Shown here piece after piece: positions 8,808 through 20,417 of a stretch of 64,000 bases of DNA. Location: contig NZ_JABVXC010000009.1 of assembly GCF_013349955.1 (NCBI RefSeq), positions 101,269 through 165,268 on the forward strand, written 5' to 3'. The translations under genes were made by a program, and so were the position numbers. Position 1 is the stretch's first letter. Every line of letters begins with the position of its first letter. Source of the DNA: Onishia taeanensis. GTDB lineage: Bacteria > Pseudomonadota > Gammaproteobacteria > Pseudomonadales > Halomonadaceae. The notes below the pieces were generated by a model. The model was given only the letters and a program-made list of their open reading frames with translations, had not been told where the DNA came from and ran no database searches.

Positions 8808-9716
8808 ATGCATATCGCTCTGCTTTCCCGCAATCGCCACCTGTATTCCACCCGCCGACTGATCGAGGCGGCGGAGCAGCGTGGCCATAGTATTCGGGTT
8901 GTCGACACCCTGCGCTGTTACATGAACATCACCTCGCATCGGCCCTCGATCCACTACAAGGGGGCAGAGCTAGAACCGTTCGACGCGGTGATTCCGCGTA
9001 TCGGCTCGTCGGTGACCTTCTATGGCTGCGCGGTGCTACGCCAGTTCGAGATGATGGGCACCTATGTGCTCAACGACAACGTGGCGATCACTCGCTCACG
9101 AGACAAGCTGCGCTCTCTGCAGCTACTGTCACGAAAGGGTGTGGGCCTGCCTGTCACCGGCTTTGCTCACTCTCCCGATGACATCCCGGACCTGATCACC
9201 ATGGTCAAGGGGGCCCCTCTGGTCATCAAGCTGCTGGAAGGCACCCAGGGCATAGGCGTGGTGCTGGCTGAGACCAACCAGGCGGCCGAGAGCGTGATCC
9301 AGGCCTTCATGGGCATGAAGGCCAACATCATGGTTCAGGAATACATCAAGGAAGCCAAAGGGGCCGATATCCGCTGCCTGGTCATTGGCGACAAGGTGGT
9401 AGCCGCGATGAAGCGCCAAGCCGCGGAAGGCGAGTTTCGCTCCAATCTGCACCGGGGTGGTAGCGCCAGCGTGATTCGCATCACCCCGGAGGAGCGCTCC
9501 ACGGCGATCCGCGCGGCCAAGGCCATGGGCCTGCATGTAGCTGGGGTCGACTTGCTGCGCTCCAATCACGGGCCCGTGATCATGGAGGTCAACTCATCAC
9601 CAGGGCTTCAAGGCATCGAGACGGCCACCGGCAAGGACATCGCCGGTCAGATCATCGAGCACTTGGAAAAGCATGCCGCCCCGAAACTCAAGGCCCCGCC
9701 CAAGCCCAAGGGCTAG
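8808..9716 (+). CDS. rimK: Ribosomal protein S6 glutamate ligase
   Basis: A 302-residue ATP-grasp ligase (the E. coli enzyme has 300) that adds glutamate residues to the C terminus of S6. The N terminus [21 protein letters not shown], the [11 protein letters not shown] loop, the ATP-grasp segments ([41 protein letters not shown]) and the metal-binding MEVNSSPGL near the end are all present. The start at 8808 is chosen by similarity and by AAGGA 8 nt upstream; an in-frame longer frame would overlap rimB. The C terminus is basic and proline-rich. A strong terminator follows. Confidence 0.95.
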   Translation: MHIALLSRNRHLYSTRRLIEAAEQRGHSIRVVDTLRCYMNITSHRPSIHYKGAELEPFDAVIPRIGSSVTFYGCAVLRQFEMMGTYVLNDNVAITRSRDKLRSLQLLSRKGVGLPVTGFAHSPDDIPDLITMVKGAPLVIKLLEGTQGIGVVLAETNQAAESVIQAFMGMKANIMVQEYIKEAKGADIRCLVIGDKVVAAMKRQAAEGEFRSNLHRGGSASVIRITPEERSTAIRAAKAMGLHVAGVDLLRSNHGPVIMEVNSSPGLQGIETATGKDIAGQIIEHLEKHAAPKLKAPPKPKG

Positions 9717-9722
9717 GGTGGC

Positions 9723-9749
9723 ACTCTCGGGCTAGCCCGAGAGTTTTTT
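9723..9749 (+). terminator. Rho-independent terminator after rimK
   Basis: A 9-bp stem ACTCTCGGG / CCCGAGAGT (9723-9731 and 9736-9744) around CTAG is followed by a run of T residues (9744-9749). Confidence 0.92.
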
Positions 9750-9817
9750 ATCGCCCAGGGGTAGAAAAACACTGTTTCCCCACGCACAATCTGCGTCACC
9801 GGAGGAGGTGACTGCTC

Positions 9818-10258
9818 ATGTTTCTCGATAATCGCCAAGTGGCGATGGACAGCCTGCTCGAAGCGCTGGCCGATAGCCTCGACTACTTTCAGGACAACAT
9901 CGAACGCCTGCGTCCGTCGCTGCGCGAAGTACTGAAGCCACACTACGAGGCGCGCAGCAAGGACATGCAAAAGCTGCAGGCGCTGGCCAAGCGTCACCTC
10001 AACCTGCTGCCGAGGGACGCCGATGTCGAGCGCGACGACTACATGTGGTTATGGAGTCGGCTGAAGAGCTTCGTCGGCAACGACAGTCAGGTGTTGATTG
10101 GAGAGCTGCTCGAACAGGAGCGCGTGCTGATGCAGGCTCTCGCCACGCTGCACACTCACCCCCTGCCCGACTCCATCGAGCCGGTCATGGAGCGCTGCTG
10201 GAAGGGCTGTCGTAAGCTGATTCGCGAGCTTTATCAGCTGCAGAAAGAGAACCGCTAG
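9818..10258 (+). CDS. Hypothetical helical-bundle protein
   Basis: A 146-residue protein I do not recognise with certainty. It has no signal peptide or membrane segment and looks like four long amphipathic helices (residues about 8-30, 32-60, 68-110 and 118-146), rich in leucine, arginine and glutamate, somewhat like DUF2383-type bundles. A very strong ribosome site, GGAGGAGGTGA, precedes the ATG, which argues that it is real and well translated. It stands alone between the rimK terminator and the convergent SanA-like gene, whose 3' end overlaps its last 74 nt on the other strand. Confidence 0.7.
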   Translation: MFLDNRQVAMDSLLEALADSLDYFQDNIERLRPSLREVLKPHYEARSKDMQKLQALAKRHLNLLPRDADVERDDYMWLWSRLKSFVGNDSQVLIGELLEQERVLMQALATLHTHPLPDSIEPVMERCWKGCRKLIRELYQLQKENR

Positions 10259-11078
10259 CCTCCTCTTCGCCTTCGGGCCCCTCCCCGGGGGACGTCACCT
10301 CAGCGTCGACGTCCCCTGTCGTGCCGTTCTGCCCTGATGGCGCTTCCCGCAGGCGCTTTTGCTTCTGCAGATGCAGCGATGCCGCCACCGCCTGAGCCGA
10401 TACCCGCGGCGGCTCGGCAATCACCAGCGGCTCTTCGGGCCCCAGAAAGTAGGCTTCCCGCCCCCAGAGATACAGATCGCCGAGCGTGGCCAGTCGCGCC
10501 AACCACTCCCGGGCGCGCAGCCGCCATATACCTTCAGCCTGTTCGTCCTGGACCGCGCAGCCCTCAACCTCGAGCCCCAGCGCATCGGCGATGAACATGG
10601 CCCTGGGCAGATGCCAGGCCTGACTGATCAGCAGCGCGCGCTCGACGTCGAAGACCGCCTGAGCGCGCACCAGGGTATCGAAGGTGCTGAAGCCGGCATA
10701 ATCCAAGGTCATGTCGACATCTCGCACGCGCTGTGCACGCAGCTCTCGCCACATGCTCACAGGCTCGTTGTAGTAGCGAGTACGGTTGTCACCGGATAGC
10801 AGCAGATGCTCGACGCGTCGATCGCGCATCAAGCTGGCCGCGGCTTCGATCCGCGCAGCGAAATAGGGATTGCGCCCGCCCTGTCGGCTCCAAAGCGAGG
10901 TGCCGAAGACGATGCCTACCGGCGCTTCGACACACTGGGACAGCTGGTGATCGATACGGCCACGCGTGCGCTCGACCATCCACAGATTGGCCGCCACCCC
11001 TGCGATGATCAGGCACACCACCAGAGCACCCAGCGTCATCAGGAGAGCTCTGAGGCCCACCCCCCATTTCCGGTACAT
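10185..11078 (-). CDS. SanA/YdcF (DUF218) family membrane protein with extended C terminus
   Basis: A 297-residue protein with one N-terminal transmembrane helix (about residues 10-32) and a DUF218/SanA domain: IVFGTSLWSRQGGRNPYFAARI, LLLSGDNRTRYYNEP and ALLISQAWHLPRAMFIA. E. coli SanA (about 239 residues) supports envelope barrier function toward vancomycin at high temperature. Here about 60 extra residues follow the domain: glutamate/serine-rich, low complexity, probably disordered. This tail is encoded antisense to the last 74 nt of the neighbour at 9818-10258, which is unusual and suggests loss of an earlier stop codon. Confidence 0.8.
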   Translation of the reverse strand: MYRKWGVGLRALLMTLGALVVCLIIAGVAANLWMVERTRGRIDHQLSQCVEAPVGIVFGTSLWSRQGGRNPYFAARIEAAASLMRDRRVEHLLLSGDNRTRYYNEPVSMWRELRAQRVRDVDMTLDYAGFSTFDTLVRAQAVFDVERALLISQAWHLPRAMFIADALGLEVEGCAVQDEQAEGIWRLRAREWLARLATLGDLYLWGREAYFLGPEEPLVIAEPPRVSAQAVAASLHLQKQKRLREAPSGQNGTTGDVDAEVTSPGEGPEGEEEASGSLSAADKARESAYDSPSSSAP

Positions 11079-11284
11079 GCAAGCTTACCCTTTACTGTCC
11101 AGCACAATGGGCGCATGGCGTTTTGTTCCACCGCTTGGCCCGGCTCGCCAGTGGTGCTGTTTCCCCGCGTTCGGGGACGTCGTCTCACGGCACACGACAC
11201 GCACGCTACTATGTCGACCGACATCAATCCATGGCAGTTAGCCTGGCACTTGTGCCCTGATCACTCAGGTCCGACCGTGAAGCC

Positions 11285-11857
11285 TCAGAACATGCCCAGC
11301 TCGAGCCGGGCCTCCTCGCTCATCATCTCGCGACTCCAGGGCGGGTCGAAGACGATGTCGACATGGACCTTGCTGATCTGCGGGGCGCCGAGGATCTTGT
11401 TGCGGGCGTCGGCGGCGATCACGTCGCCCATGCCGCAGCCCGGCGCGGTAAGGGTCATCCGAATGGTGACGAGGCGTTCGCCGGTCAGCAGCCGCTCGAT
11501 GCGACAGCCATAGACCAGCCCCAGCTCGACGATATCGACCGGGATTTCCGGGTCGAAGCAGGTACGCAGCTGGTCCCAGACGAACTGCTCGATTTCCTCT
11601 TCGCTGGCATCTTCGGGCAGCGTCGGGCGCGGCAATGACTCGAGCCCCAGGGCATCCAGGTTGGCGCCCTCGATCAGAAACAGGCGGCCCTCGAAGGCCA
11701 CGCTGACGGTGCTGCCCTTGGCCTGCATCACCGAGACGATGCTGTCCTCGGTCAGTGTCACGGTCTTGCCGAAGGGAATGGAGATGACCTCCACGTCCCG
11801 CTGCAGGGGCATTTCCTGGCCCTTATAGAGCGCATCCACTTGTTCCATGGCCGACAT
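11285..11857 (-). CDS. sufT: Iron-sulfur cluster assembly protein SufT
   Basis: A 190-residue protein with an N-terminal SufT-specific part (MPLQRDVEVISIPFGKTVTL) and a C-terminal MIP18/DUF59 domain (DPEIPVDIVELGLVYGC, then TLTAPGCGMGDVIAADARNKI). DUF59 proteins aid maturation of [4Fe-4S] proteins; SufT is encoded at the end of suf operons in many bacteria. The start at 11857 has GGAGGAG 5 nt upstream. It follows sufS by 19 nt and closes the operon. Confidence 0.92.
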   Translation of the reverse strand: MSAMEQVDALYKGQEMPLQRDVEVISIPFGKTVTLTEDSIVSVMQAKGSTVSVAFEGRLFLIEGANLDALGLESLPRPTLPEDASEEEIEQFVWDQLRTCFDPEIPVDIVELGLVYGCRIERLLTGERLVTIRMTLTAPGCGMGDVIAADARNKILGAPQISKVHVDIVFDPPWSREMMSEEARLELGMF

Positions 11858-11876
11858 TTCACTCCTCCGGGGTCAG

Positions 11877-13118
11877 TTAGCGCACCATGCCGATCACCCG
11901 CTCCAGAGACTCGACGAAGATGTCGATCTCCTCGGGGGTGTTGTAGGCAGCAAATGAGGCGCGACAGGTAGCATCGACACCGAAGTGTGCAAGCAACGGC
12001 TGGGCACAGTGGTGGCCGGTACGAATCGCCACGCCGAGCTGATCGATCAGCAGACCGATGTCCTGACTGTGGGCGCCCTCGACCACGAAGGACATGACGG
12101 CCGCCTTGCCGGGCGCGGTGCCCAGAATCCGCAGGCCATCGATGCGCGAAAGCTCTCGCGTGGCATGTTCGGTGAGGCGGTGCTCCCAGGCCCGGATCAG
12201 CGGCAGACCGATGCCGGACACCCAGTCGAGCGCCGCGCCCAGGGCGATCACCTCGGCGATCGCCGGGGTGCCCGCCTCGAACTTGTGGGGAATGTCGGCG
12301 AAGGTACTGCCGGCCTCGAAGGACACGGTCTTGATCATCTCGCCACCGCCCTGCCAGGGCGGCATGGCTTCTAGCAGTGCGGCCTTGCCGTAAAGCACAC
12401 CCACGCCTGTGGGCCCGTAGACCTTATGCCCGGAAAACGCATAGAAGTCGGCGTCCATGGCCGCGACGTCGACCTGCTCATGGGGAGCCGCCTGGGCGCC
12501 GTCGACCAGGATGAGGGCGCCATGGGAGTGCGCCACGCTTGCCATCTCGGACACCGGGTTAACGGTGCCGAAGGCATTGGACACCTGGTTCACCGCCACC
12601 AGGCGAGTCCGTTCGGTGAAGAGGTCGCGATAGGCGGCCTGATCGAGCACACCGCGCTCATCGACCGGGATCACCTTGATGGTGAAGCCGATCTCCTTGG
12701 CCAGCAGCTGCCAGGGCACGATATTCGAGTGGTGCTCGAGCTGCGAGACCAGCACCTCATCGCCGGCCTTGAGATTGGTCCGGCCCCAGGTGTTGACCAC
12801 CAGATTGATGGCCTCGGTGGTACCCCGAGTAAAGATGATCTCGCGGATCTCGCGGGCATTGATGAAGGCCCGCACCTTGTCACGGGCACGCTCGAAGGCC
12901 GAGGTGGCCTCATCGGACAGGGTATGCAGCCCCCGATGAATATTGGCGTTGTAGTGCCGATAATAGTCGTCGAAGACCTCAATCACCTGCCGTGGCGTCT
13001 GGCAGGTGGCGGCGTTGTCCAGATACACCAGCGGCTTGCCGTGAACCTCCCGATCGAGGACCGGGAAGTCGCGGCGTACCTTGGCCACGTCCAGCATCAG
13101 GTCACTGAAGTCGGTCAT
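11877..13118 (-). CDS. sufS: Cysteine desulfurase SufS
   Basis: A 413-residue PLP enzyme that takes sulfur from cysteine for Fe-S assembly. The PLP-binding lysine lies in AFSGHKVYGPTG, the substrate-cysteine loop in RTGHHCAQPLL, and the N-terminal YLDNAATCQTP is typical of class II (SufS/CsdA) desulfurases. The length matches SufS (about 406). The gene starts 3 nt after sufD, with AGGAGTGAG as the ribosome site. No sufE or sufU partner gene is in the operon, so the sulfur acceptor must be encoded elsewhere. Confidence 0.96.
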   Translation of the reverse strand: MTDFSDLMLDVAKVRRDFPVLDREVHGKPLVYLDNAATCQTPRQVIEVFDDYYRHYNANIHRGLHTLSDEATSAFERARDKVRAFINAREIREIIFTRGTTEAINLVVNTWGRTNLKAGDEVLVSQLEHHSNIVPWQLLAKEIGFTIKVIPVDERGVLDQAAYRDLFTERTRLVAVNQVSNAFGTVNPVSEMASVAHSHGALILVDGAQAAPHEQVDVAAMDADFYAFSGHKVYGPTGVGVLYGKAALLEAMPPWQGGGEMIKTVSFEAGSTFADIPHKFEAGTPAIAEVIALGAALDWVSGIGLPLIRAWEHRLTEHATRELSRIDGLRILGTAPGKAAVMSFVVEGAHSQDIGLLIDQLGVAIRTGHHCAQPLLAHFGVDATCRASFAAYNTPEEIDIFVESLERVIGMVR

Positions 13119-13121
13119 GAC

Positions 13122-14480
13122 TCACTCCTCATCCAGGGCGGCGGCAACCTCGACCAGCCCGGCCAGATTGAACCGCTCCGGCAGCTTGCCGGCCACCGTG
13201 CGCTCGACGCGTTCGGCCACGGCGTCCAGCACCACCTGCTCCATCACTTCGCCGGCAAAGGCCAGCGTCAGCAAGCCGCGGGCCGTCTCTTCACCGATAC
13301 CCCGCGCCCGCAGGGCGAAGATGGCTTCTTCGTCGAGCTGGCCGGTGGTGGCGCCATGGGAGCACTTGACGTCATCGGCGTAGATCTCGAGCTCCGGCTT
13401 GGTGTCGATCTCGGCACGGTCGGAGAGCAGCAGGTTGGCGTTGCTCTGGTGTGCTTCGATCTTCTGGCTATCGCGGCGAACTACCACCTTGCCATTGAAG
13501 ACACCGTGCGCCCGGTCGCCGAGGATGCCCTTGTAGTTCTCGTTGGAGAAGGTGTGGGGCGCGTTATGGTTGACCAGGGTGTGGTTATCGACATGCTGGC
13601 GACCCTGAGCAAAGAACAGACCGTAGTAGTTGGTCTCGGCGCCCTGAGCGTTGAGATCGGCGACGATGTCGTTGCGCACCAGCGAGCCGCCCAGGTTCAG
13701 GTTGAAGGACGTGAAGCGACTGTCGCGGCCCTGATCGATATGCAGGCTCGAGACATGCAGGTCCTTGAGCGAGGCTTCCTGCAGTTTGTAGTGCGTCAGG
13801 ATAGCGCCACGCTCCAGCATCACCTCGGAGACCAGGTTAGAGAAGTTGGCAGCCTCTTCCTCGCCCACCTGGTGCTCGATCACGGTGGCCTGACTGCGCG
13901 CACCGGCCTCGATCAGCACGCGCGGATGACTCATCAGCGGCGTGGCATTGGCCCGGGACAGGAACTGTACCAGGATCGGCGTCTCGACCACCGAGCCCGG
14001 TGCCAGGCGAATCACCGCCCCTTCTTCGGCGAAGGCGGTATTGAGCGCCGTGAACGGCGAGAAGTCGACGCCGGCCAGGCGACCCAGGGCGCCACCCACG
14101 GCTTCGTGGTTGTCGGCCAGCGCCTCGGACAGCGGCTCGACGCTGACGCCAGCCGGCAAGGCCGCCAGGTCGGACAGCTCGGGGGCGAAGATGCCGTCGA
14201 CGAAGGTCAGACGCAGCGCCTCGAGAGGCAGCGTCAGCGCCGCCGCGGTCGCGGGCGACAGCGGTGCCAGGTCCTGCGCATCCTGAGCCAGGGTAAAGTC
14301 GCCGCGGGCGATGGTGCGCACATCGGTGTACTTGAAGGCCTCATCACGGCGGGTCGGGAAGCCCAGCGCCTCGAAACGCGCCGCACCAGCCTGACGGCGG
14401 GCGGCAATCCAGGTCGGCTCGGCGCCACGGCGCGTGCCGCGTGCGCTCAGTGCATCGAGAAAAGTCTGTTCGTCGCTCAT
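13122..14480 (-). CDS. sufD: SUF scaffold subunit SufD
   Basis: A 452-residue protein with a right-handed parallel beta-helix core of SufBD type. Recognisable parts are the N-terminal LPTRRDEAFKYTDVR-like segment, the central NYYGLFFAQGRQHVDNHTLVNH and C-terminal KCSHGATTGQLDEEAIFALRARGI, which contains the conserved cysteine and histidine proposed to help build the cluster. It forms SufBC2D with its neighbours. The ATG at 14480 overlaps the stop of sufC (ATGA), so eight upstream in-frame codons are left out. Confidence 0.95.
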   Translation of the reverse strand: MSDEQTFLDALSARGTRRGAEPTWIAARRQAGAARFEALGFPTRRDEAFKYTDVRTIARGDFTLAQDAQDLAPLSPATAAALTLPLEALRLTFVDGIFAPELSDLAALPAGVSVEPLSEALADNHEAVGGALGRLAGVDFSPFTALNTAFAEEGAVIRLAPGSVVETPILVQFLSRANATPLMSHPRVLIEAGARSQATVIEHQVGEEEAANFSNLVSEVMLERGAILTHYKLQEASLKDLHVSSLHIDQGRDSRFTSFNLNLGGSLVRNDIVADLNAQGAETNYYGLFFAQGRQHVDNHTLVNHNAPHTFSNENYKGILGDRAHGVFNGKVVVRRDSQKIEAHQSNANLLLSDRAEIDTKPELEIYADDVKCSHGATTGQLDEEAIFALRARGIGEETARGLLTLAFAGEVMEQVVLDAVAERVERTVAGKLPERFNLAGLVEVAAALDEE

Positions 14481-15229
14481 GCCGCGGATTCCTCCAGGAC
14501 CCATTCGTAGCCGCGCGATTCGAGTTCCAGGGCCAGCTCCTTGCCACCGGTCTTGACGATGCGCCCGTCGACCAGCACATGCACCACGTCCGGCACGATA
14601 TGATCGAGCAGACGCTGGTAGTGGGTGACCATCAGGATGGCGCGATTGGCGTCACGCAGAGAGTTGACGCCGTCGGCGACCACCTTCATGGCGTCGATAT
14701 CCAGGCCGGAGTCGATCTCGTCGAGCATCGCGAGCTTGGGCTGGAGCAGCAGCATCTGCAGGATCTCGTTGCGTTTCTTCTCGCCACCGGAGAACCCTTC
14801 ATTGACGGCGCGCTGCAGGAAGCTCGAGTCCATCTTCATGAACTTGATCTTTTCCCGCACCAGCTTCATGAAGTCCGGCGCCGGCATCTCGTCTTCGCCA
14901 CGAGCCGCACGCTGAGCGTTGAGCGCCGCCTTGAGCAGGTAGATGTTCTTCACCCCAGGGATCTCGACCGGATACTGGAAGCCGAGTAGCAGGCCGGCAC
15001 AGGCACGCTCCTCGATATCCATTTCCAGCACGTCCTTGCCTTCGAAGGTGATCGTGCCGCTGGTGACCTCATAGCCGTCCTTGCCGGCGATGACCGCCGA
15101 CAGGGTCGACTTGCCGGCTCCGTTGGGGCCCATGATGGCATGCACCTCACCAGGTTGGATGGTCAGCGAGAGGCCCTTGAGGATTTCCTTGCCTTCCACC
15201 GTGACGTGCAGGTCCTTGACTTCGAGCAT
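14477..15229 (-). CDS. sufC: Fe-S assembly ATPase SufC
   Basis: A 250-residue ABC-type ATPase with Walker A GPNGAGKST, signature FSGGEKKRNEILQ, Walker B LAMLDEIDSGLD and H-loop VTHYQR, the arrangement characteristic of SufC. It drives conformational change of the SufBD scaffold. Start MLEVKDLHV at 15229 is set by similarity and by AAGGTGT upstream; the 32 in-frame codons before it show no conservation. It lies 82 nt after sufB and overlaps sufD by 4 nt. Confidence 0.97.
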   Translation of the reverse strand: MLEVKDLHVTVEGKEILKGLSLTIQPGEVHAIMGPNGAGKSTLSAVIAGKDGYEVTSGTITFEGKDVLEMDIEERACAGLLLGFQYPVEIPGVKNIYLLKAALNAQRAARGEDEMPAPDFMKLVREKIKFMKMDSSFLQRAVNEGFSGGEKKRNEILQMLLLQPKLAMLDEIDSGLDIDAMKVVADGVNSLRDANRAILMVTHYQRLLDHIVPDVVHVLVDGRIVKTGGKELALELESRGYEWVLEESAA

Positions 15230-15311
15230 GTTGACACCTTGATTCGGTTCGGGCCGCCACGCGGCCTTTAAAGATTCGATGACGAATGACGTATCGCTGG
15301 GCATCCGGCAC

Positions 15312-16754
15312 TTAGCCGACGGCACCTTCCAATGTCACGTTGAGCAGCGCTTCGGCTTCAACGGCGAACTCCATCGGCAGCTCCTGGAAGACGTCCTTGC
15401 AGAAGCCGTTGACGATCATGCTGACCGCGTCTTCCTCGGAGATACCCCGGCTCTGGCAATAGAACAGCTGGTCCTCGCCGATCTTCGAAGTAGTCGCCTC
15501 GTGCTCGACGGTGGCGGAGCTGTTGCCGATCTCCTGATAGGGGAAGGTGTGAGCGCCACACTGATCGCCGATGAGCAGCGAATCACACTGGGTGAAGTTG
15601 CGTGCCCCCTTGGCCCGCGGGCCGATCTTGACCAGGCCACGATAGGACTGGTTGCTGCGCCCGGCGGAAATACCCTTGGAAATGATGCTGGAACGGGTGC
15701 CCTCGCCGATGTGAATCATCTTGGTGCCGGTATCGGCCTGCTGGCGGCCGTTGGTCACGGCGACCGAGTAAAACTCACCGATGCTGTCACGGCCACGCAG
15801 CACGCAGGACGGATACTTCCAGGTAATCGCCGAGCCGGTCTCAACCTGGGTCCAGCTGATCCGCGAGCGGTCACCGCGGCAATCACCGCGCTTGGTCACG
15901 AAGTTGTAGATACCGCCCTTGCCGTCTTCGTCCCCCGGGTACCAGTTCTGCACCGTGGAGTACTTGATGTAGGCATCTTCCAGCGCCACCAGCTCGACCA
16001 CCGCGGCGTGCAGCTGATTCTCGTCACGCTGAGGCGCGGTGCAGCCCTCGAGATAGGAGACCTGGGCCTGCTTCTCGCAGATGATCAGGGTGCGCTCGAA
16101 CTGCCCCGTGTTGGCGGCGTTGATACGGAAATAGGTGGAAAGCTCCATCGGGCAGGTCACGCCTTCCGGCACGAAGACGAAGGAGCCATCGGTGAAGACG
16201 GCCGAGTTGAGCGCCGCGAAGTAGTTGTCGGCGGCGGGCACGACGCTACCCAGATACTGCTTGATCAGTTCCGGGTAATCGCGGATCGCCTCGGAGATCG
16301 AACAGAAGATCACCCCGGCTTCGGCCAGCTTGTCCTTGAAGGTAGTGGTCACGGACACCGAGTCGAAGACCGCGTCCACGGCGACGCCGGCCAGTGCGGC
16401 CCGCTCGTGCAGCGGAATGCCCAGCTTCTCGTAGGTTTCGAGCAGCTTGGGATCGACCTCGTCGAGACTTTGCGGGCGGTCTTCGTCCTTCTTCGGTGCG
16501 CTGTAGTAAGAGATCGCCTGGTAGTCGATAGGTGGATAATCCAGATGCGCCCAGGAAGGAGACGTCATCTTCAACCACTGATGATAGGCCTTGAGACGCC
16601 ACTCGAGCATCCACTCGGGCTCGCCCTTCTTCTTCGAGATGAAGGCGATGGTGTTCTCATCGAGGCCAGGCGGCATCGTGTCGCTTTCGATGTCAGTCAC
16701 GAACCCTTGGGTGTATTCGCGACGGACAAGCTGCTCCATTTCTTCACTTGCCAT
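15312..16754 (-). CDS. sufB: SUF scaffold subunit SufB
   Basis: A 480-residue protein of the usual SufB length. [20 protein letters not shown], the beta-helix core, [26 protein letters not shown] and [20 protein letters not shown] (with the conserved cysteine for cluster assembly) and the C-terminal [21 protein letters not shown] are all diagnostic. Clusters are built at the SufB/SufD interface. The start at 16754 has GGAGGAGA 6 nt upstream. First structural gene of the operon. Confidence 0.97.
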   Translation of the reverse strand: MASEEMEQLVRREYTQGFVTDIESDTMPPGLDENTIAFISKKKGEPEWMLEWRLKAYHQWLKMTSPSWAHLDYPPIDYQAISYYSAPKKDEDRPQSLDEVDPKLLETYEKLGIPLHERAALAGVAVDAVFDSVSVTTTFKDKLAEAGVIFCSISEAIRDYPELIKQYLGSVVPAADNYFAALNSAVFTDGSFVFVPEGVTCPMELSTYFRINAANTGQFERTLIICEKQAQVSYLEGCTAPQRDENQLHAAVVELVALEDAYIKYSTVQNWYPGDEDGKGGIYNFVTKRGDCRGDRSRISWTQVETGSAITWKYPSCVLRGRDSIGEFYSVAVTNGRQQADTGTKMIHIGEGTRSSIISKGISAGRSNQSYRGLVKIGPRAKGARNFTQCDSLLIGDQCGAHTFPYQEIGNSSATVEHEATTSKIGEDQLFYCQSRGISEEDAVSMIVNGFCKDVFQELPMEFAVEAEALLNVTLEGAVG

Positions 16755-16804
16755 GGTCTGTCTCCTCCCGGGCAATTGGAATCGAGGGATCCGGGCGTTT
16801 TACG

Positions 16805-17272
16805 TTAGCGACCGGCCTCGCTGGCCAGGGTCACGGATTGAATGGGAAGCCTGACCGGCAACTTGATCGGCGTGGTTTCGGCCAGATGCGCCAAAGTCAC
16901 GCTGTCGAGCAGAGTGCGCACGGCAAGTGACACCCGCTGCCAGTTGTCGGACACCCCGCAGGTAGCGGCCAACTCGCAGTCGCCGTCGTCCTGACTGCAC
17001 TCGGTCATCGCTACCGGGCCTTCGATCGCGGTAATGATATCGATAGCGCTGATCTCGGAAGCGGGACGCGCCAGCCGATAGCCGCCTTGGGCGCCGCGCT
17101 GAGACAGCAACAGCCCCGCGCGAACCAGCATCTTCAGGGTCTTGCTCACCGTTGGGTGCGGCAGCTGAACCGCCTCGGCCAATTCAGCGGCAGCATGCGG
17201 CTGCTCCGGATGACGAGCGATCTGCGCCATGACCACGGCGGCGTAATCGGTCAAACGGGACAGTTTCAGCAT
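16805..17272 (-). CDS. Rrf2 family SUF operon regulator
   Basis: A 155-residue Rrf2-type repressor, close to the SUF system regulator subfamily found in Xanthomonas and Halomonas rather than to IscR. The winged-helix part is MLKLSRLTDYAAVVMAQIA... HPTVSKTLKMLVRAGLL... GAQGGYRLARP. Three cysteines spaced C-x6-C-x5-C (CSQDDGDCELAATC, about residues 92-105) would bind an Fe-S cluster and report demand. It is the first gene of the operon and so probably autoregulated; an inverted repeat overlaps its predicted promoter (17331-17369). The start at 17272 is chosen by family; upstream codons are not conserved. Confidence 0.92.
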   Translation of the reverse strand: MLKLSRLTDYAAVVMAQIARHPEQPHAAAELAEAVQLPHPTVSKTLKMLVRAGLLLSQRGAQGGYRLARPASEISAIDIITAIEGPVAMTECSQDDGDCELAATCGVSDNWQRVSLAVRTLLDSVTLAHLAETTPIKLPVRLPIQSVTLASEAGR

Positions 17273-17330
17273 GGCGGCACTCCTTGTGCGCAATAGCGCG
17301 GTGGCGGTCTGCCTGGCGAGGTAGCCTCGG

Positions 17331-17369
17331 ATTGAGGACCATTTTAGTCCTGTATAAGGACGATGTGAA
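17331..17369 (-). promoter_or_regulatory. suf operon promoter overlapped by IscR/Rrf2-like operator
   Basis: On the minus strand TTCACA (17364-17369) and TAAAAT (17341-17346) are separated by 17 nt, a good sigma-70 promoter about 70 nt upstream of the regulator ATG. Within it, 17331-17355 forms an inverted repeat, AGGACTA-AAA-TGGTCCT on the minus strand, that matches much of the E. coli IscR type 1 site. Binding there would block RNA polymerase, consistent with autorepression by the Rrf2 protein. Confidence 0.65.
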
Positions 17370-17432
17370 GCCTCCCGCTTGGTATCGGCATGCTTGTCGA
17401 CGGATCGGCGCACGATCGGCACCGATGGCATC

Positions 17433-17451
17433 AATAATGACAATTATTATC
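17433..17451. promoter_or_regulatory. Fur-box-like site upstream of suf operon
   Basis: AATAATGACAATTATTATC matches 16 of 19 positions of the Fur consensus GATAATGATAATCATTATC. It lies 60-80 nt upstream of the predicted suf -35 element, so simple occlusion of that promoter is not obvious; a second upstream promoter or an activating role is possible. The rest of 17273-17614 holds only the purA terminator. Confidence 0.7.
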
Positions 17452-17550
17452 ATTTGGGCAGGCCCCCTCCCCTTCGCCGGAATACCTCACCACTTGGCGC
17501 GTCTGACCAACCAGACACACTGACCCGGCAAGCAAGTCCGAAACGCAAAC

Positions 17551-17577
17551 ACCCCCGCCAGGAAACCTGGCGGGGGT
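17551..17577 (-). terminator. Rho-independent terminator after purA
   Basis: A perfect 12-bp stem ACCCCCGCCAGG / CCTGGCGGGGGT with AAA loop. Read on the minus strand, it follows the purA stop by 37 nt and is followed by GTTTGCGTTT. Confidence 0.85.
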
Positions 17578-17614
17578 GTCATCGCTCGATCAGCGCTCGG
17601 TAAAGCGCAACCGG

Positions 17615-20144
<2,530 letters not shown>

Positions 20145-20281
20145 GTTGTGTCCTGCCAAGGTTGAATGGCCTATCCGGGCGTCGGCCGGGATCACGAAGC
20201 CTTTAAAAGGCCACGACTTCCACGCCCCTAGGGTCGCTTGACCCAAGCAAACGGAGTCGCATGACCCGTGGAAACGCCCAC

Positions 20282-20306
20282 AAAAAAACCGGGCAACGCC
20301 CGGTTT
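20282..20306 (-). terminator. Rho-independent terminator after hflC
   Basis: Stem AAACCGGGC / GCCCGGTTT (20286-20294 and 20298-20306) with AAC loop; on the minus strand a run of seven T residues follows (20288-20282). It ends the hflK-hflC unit and separates it from hisZ-purA. Confidence 0.9.
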
Positions 20307-20417
20307 ATAGATTCTATCACGTTTGCCTGTGTGATGAACCCTGAGCGGGGCGCAGATCGCCCCGCTCGCTGCACTGTGCATGCAGGACCACGCTAGCGTA
20401 AGTTCACGCCAGCGTTA

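Noticed and set aside
12426..14510. A 694-codon open frame on the plus strand across sufS and sufD
   Set aside because: It is antisense to two certain genes, has no family resemblance and is rich in Gly/Arg/His/Leu as expected from the complement of GC-rich codons. Similar long shadows exist opposite sufB, purA, hflK, mutL, leuA and parC.
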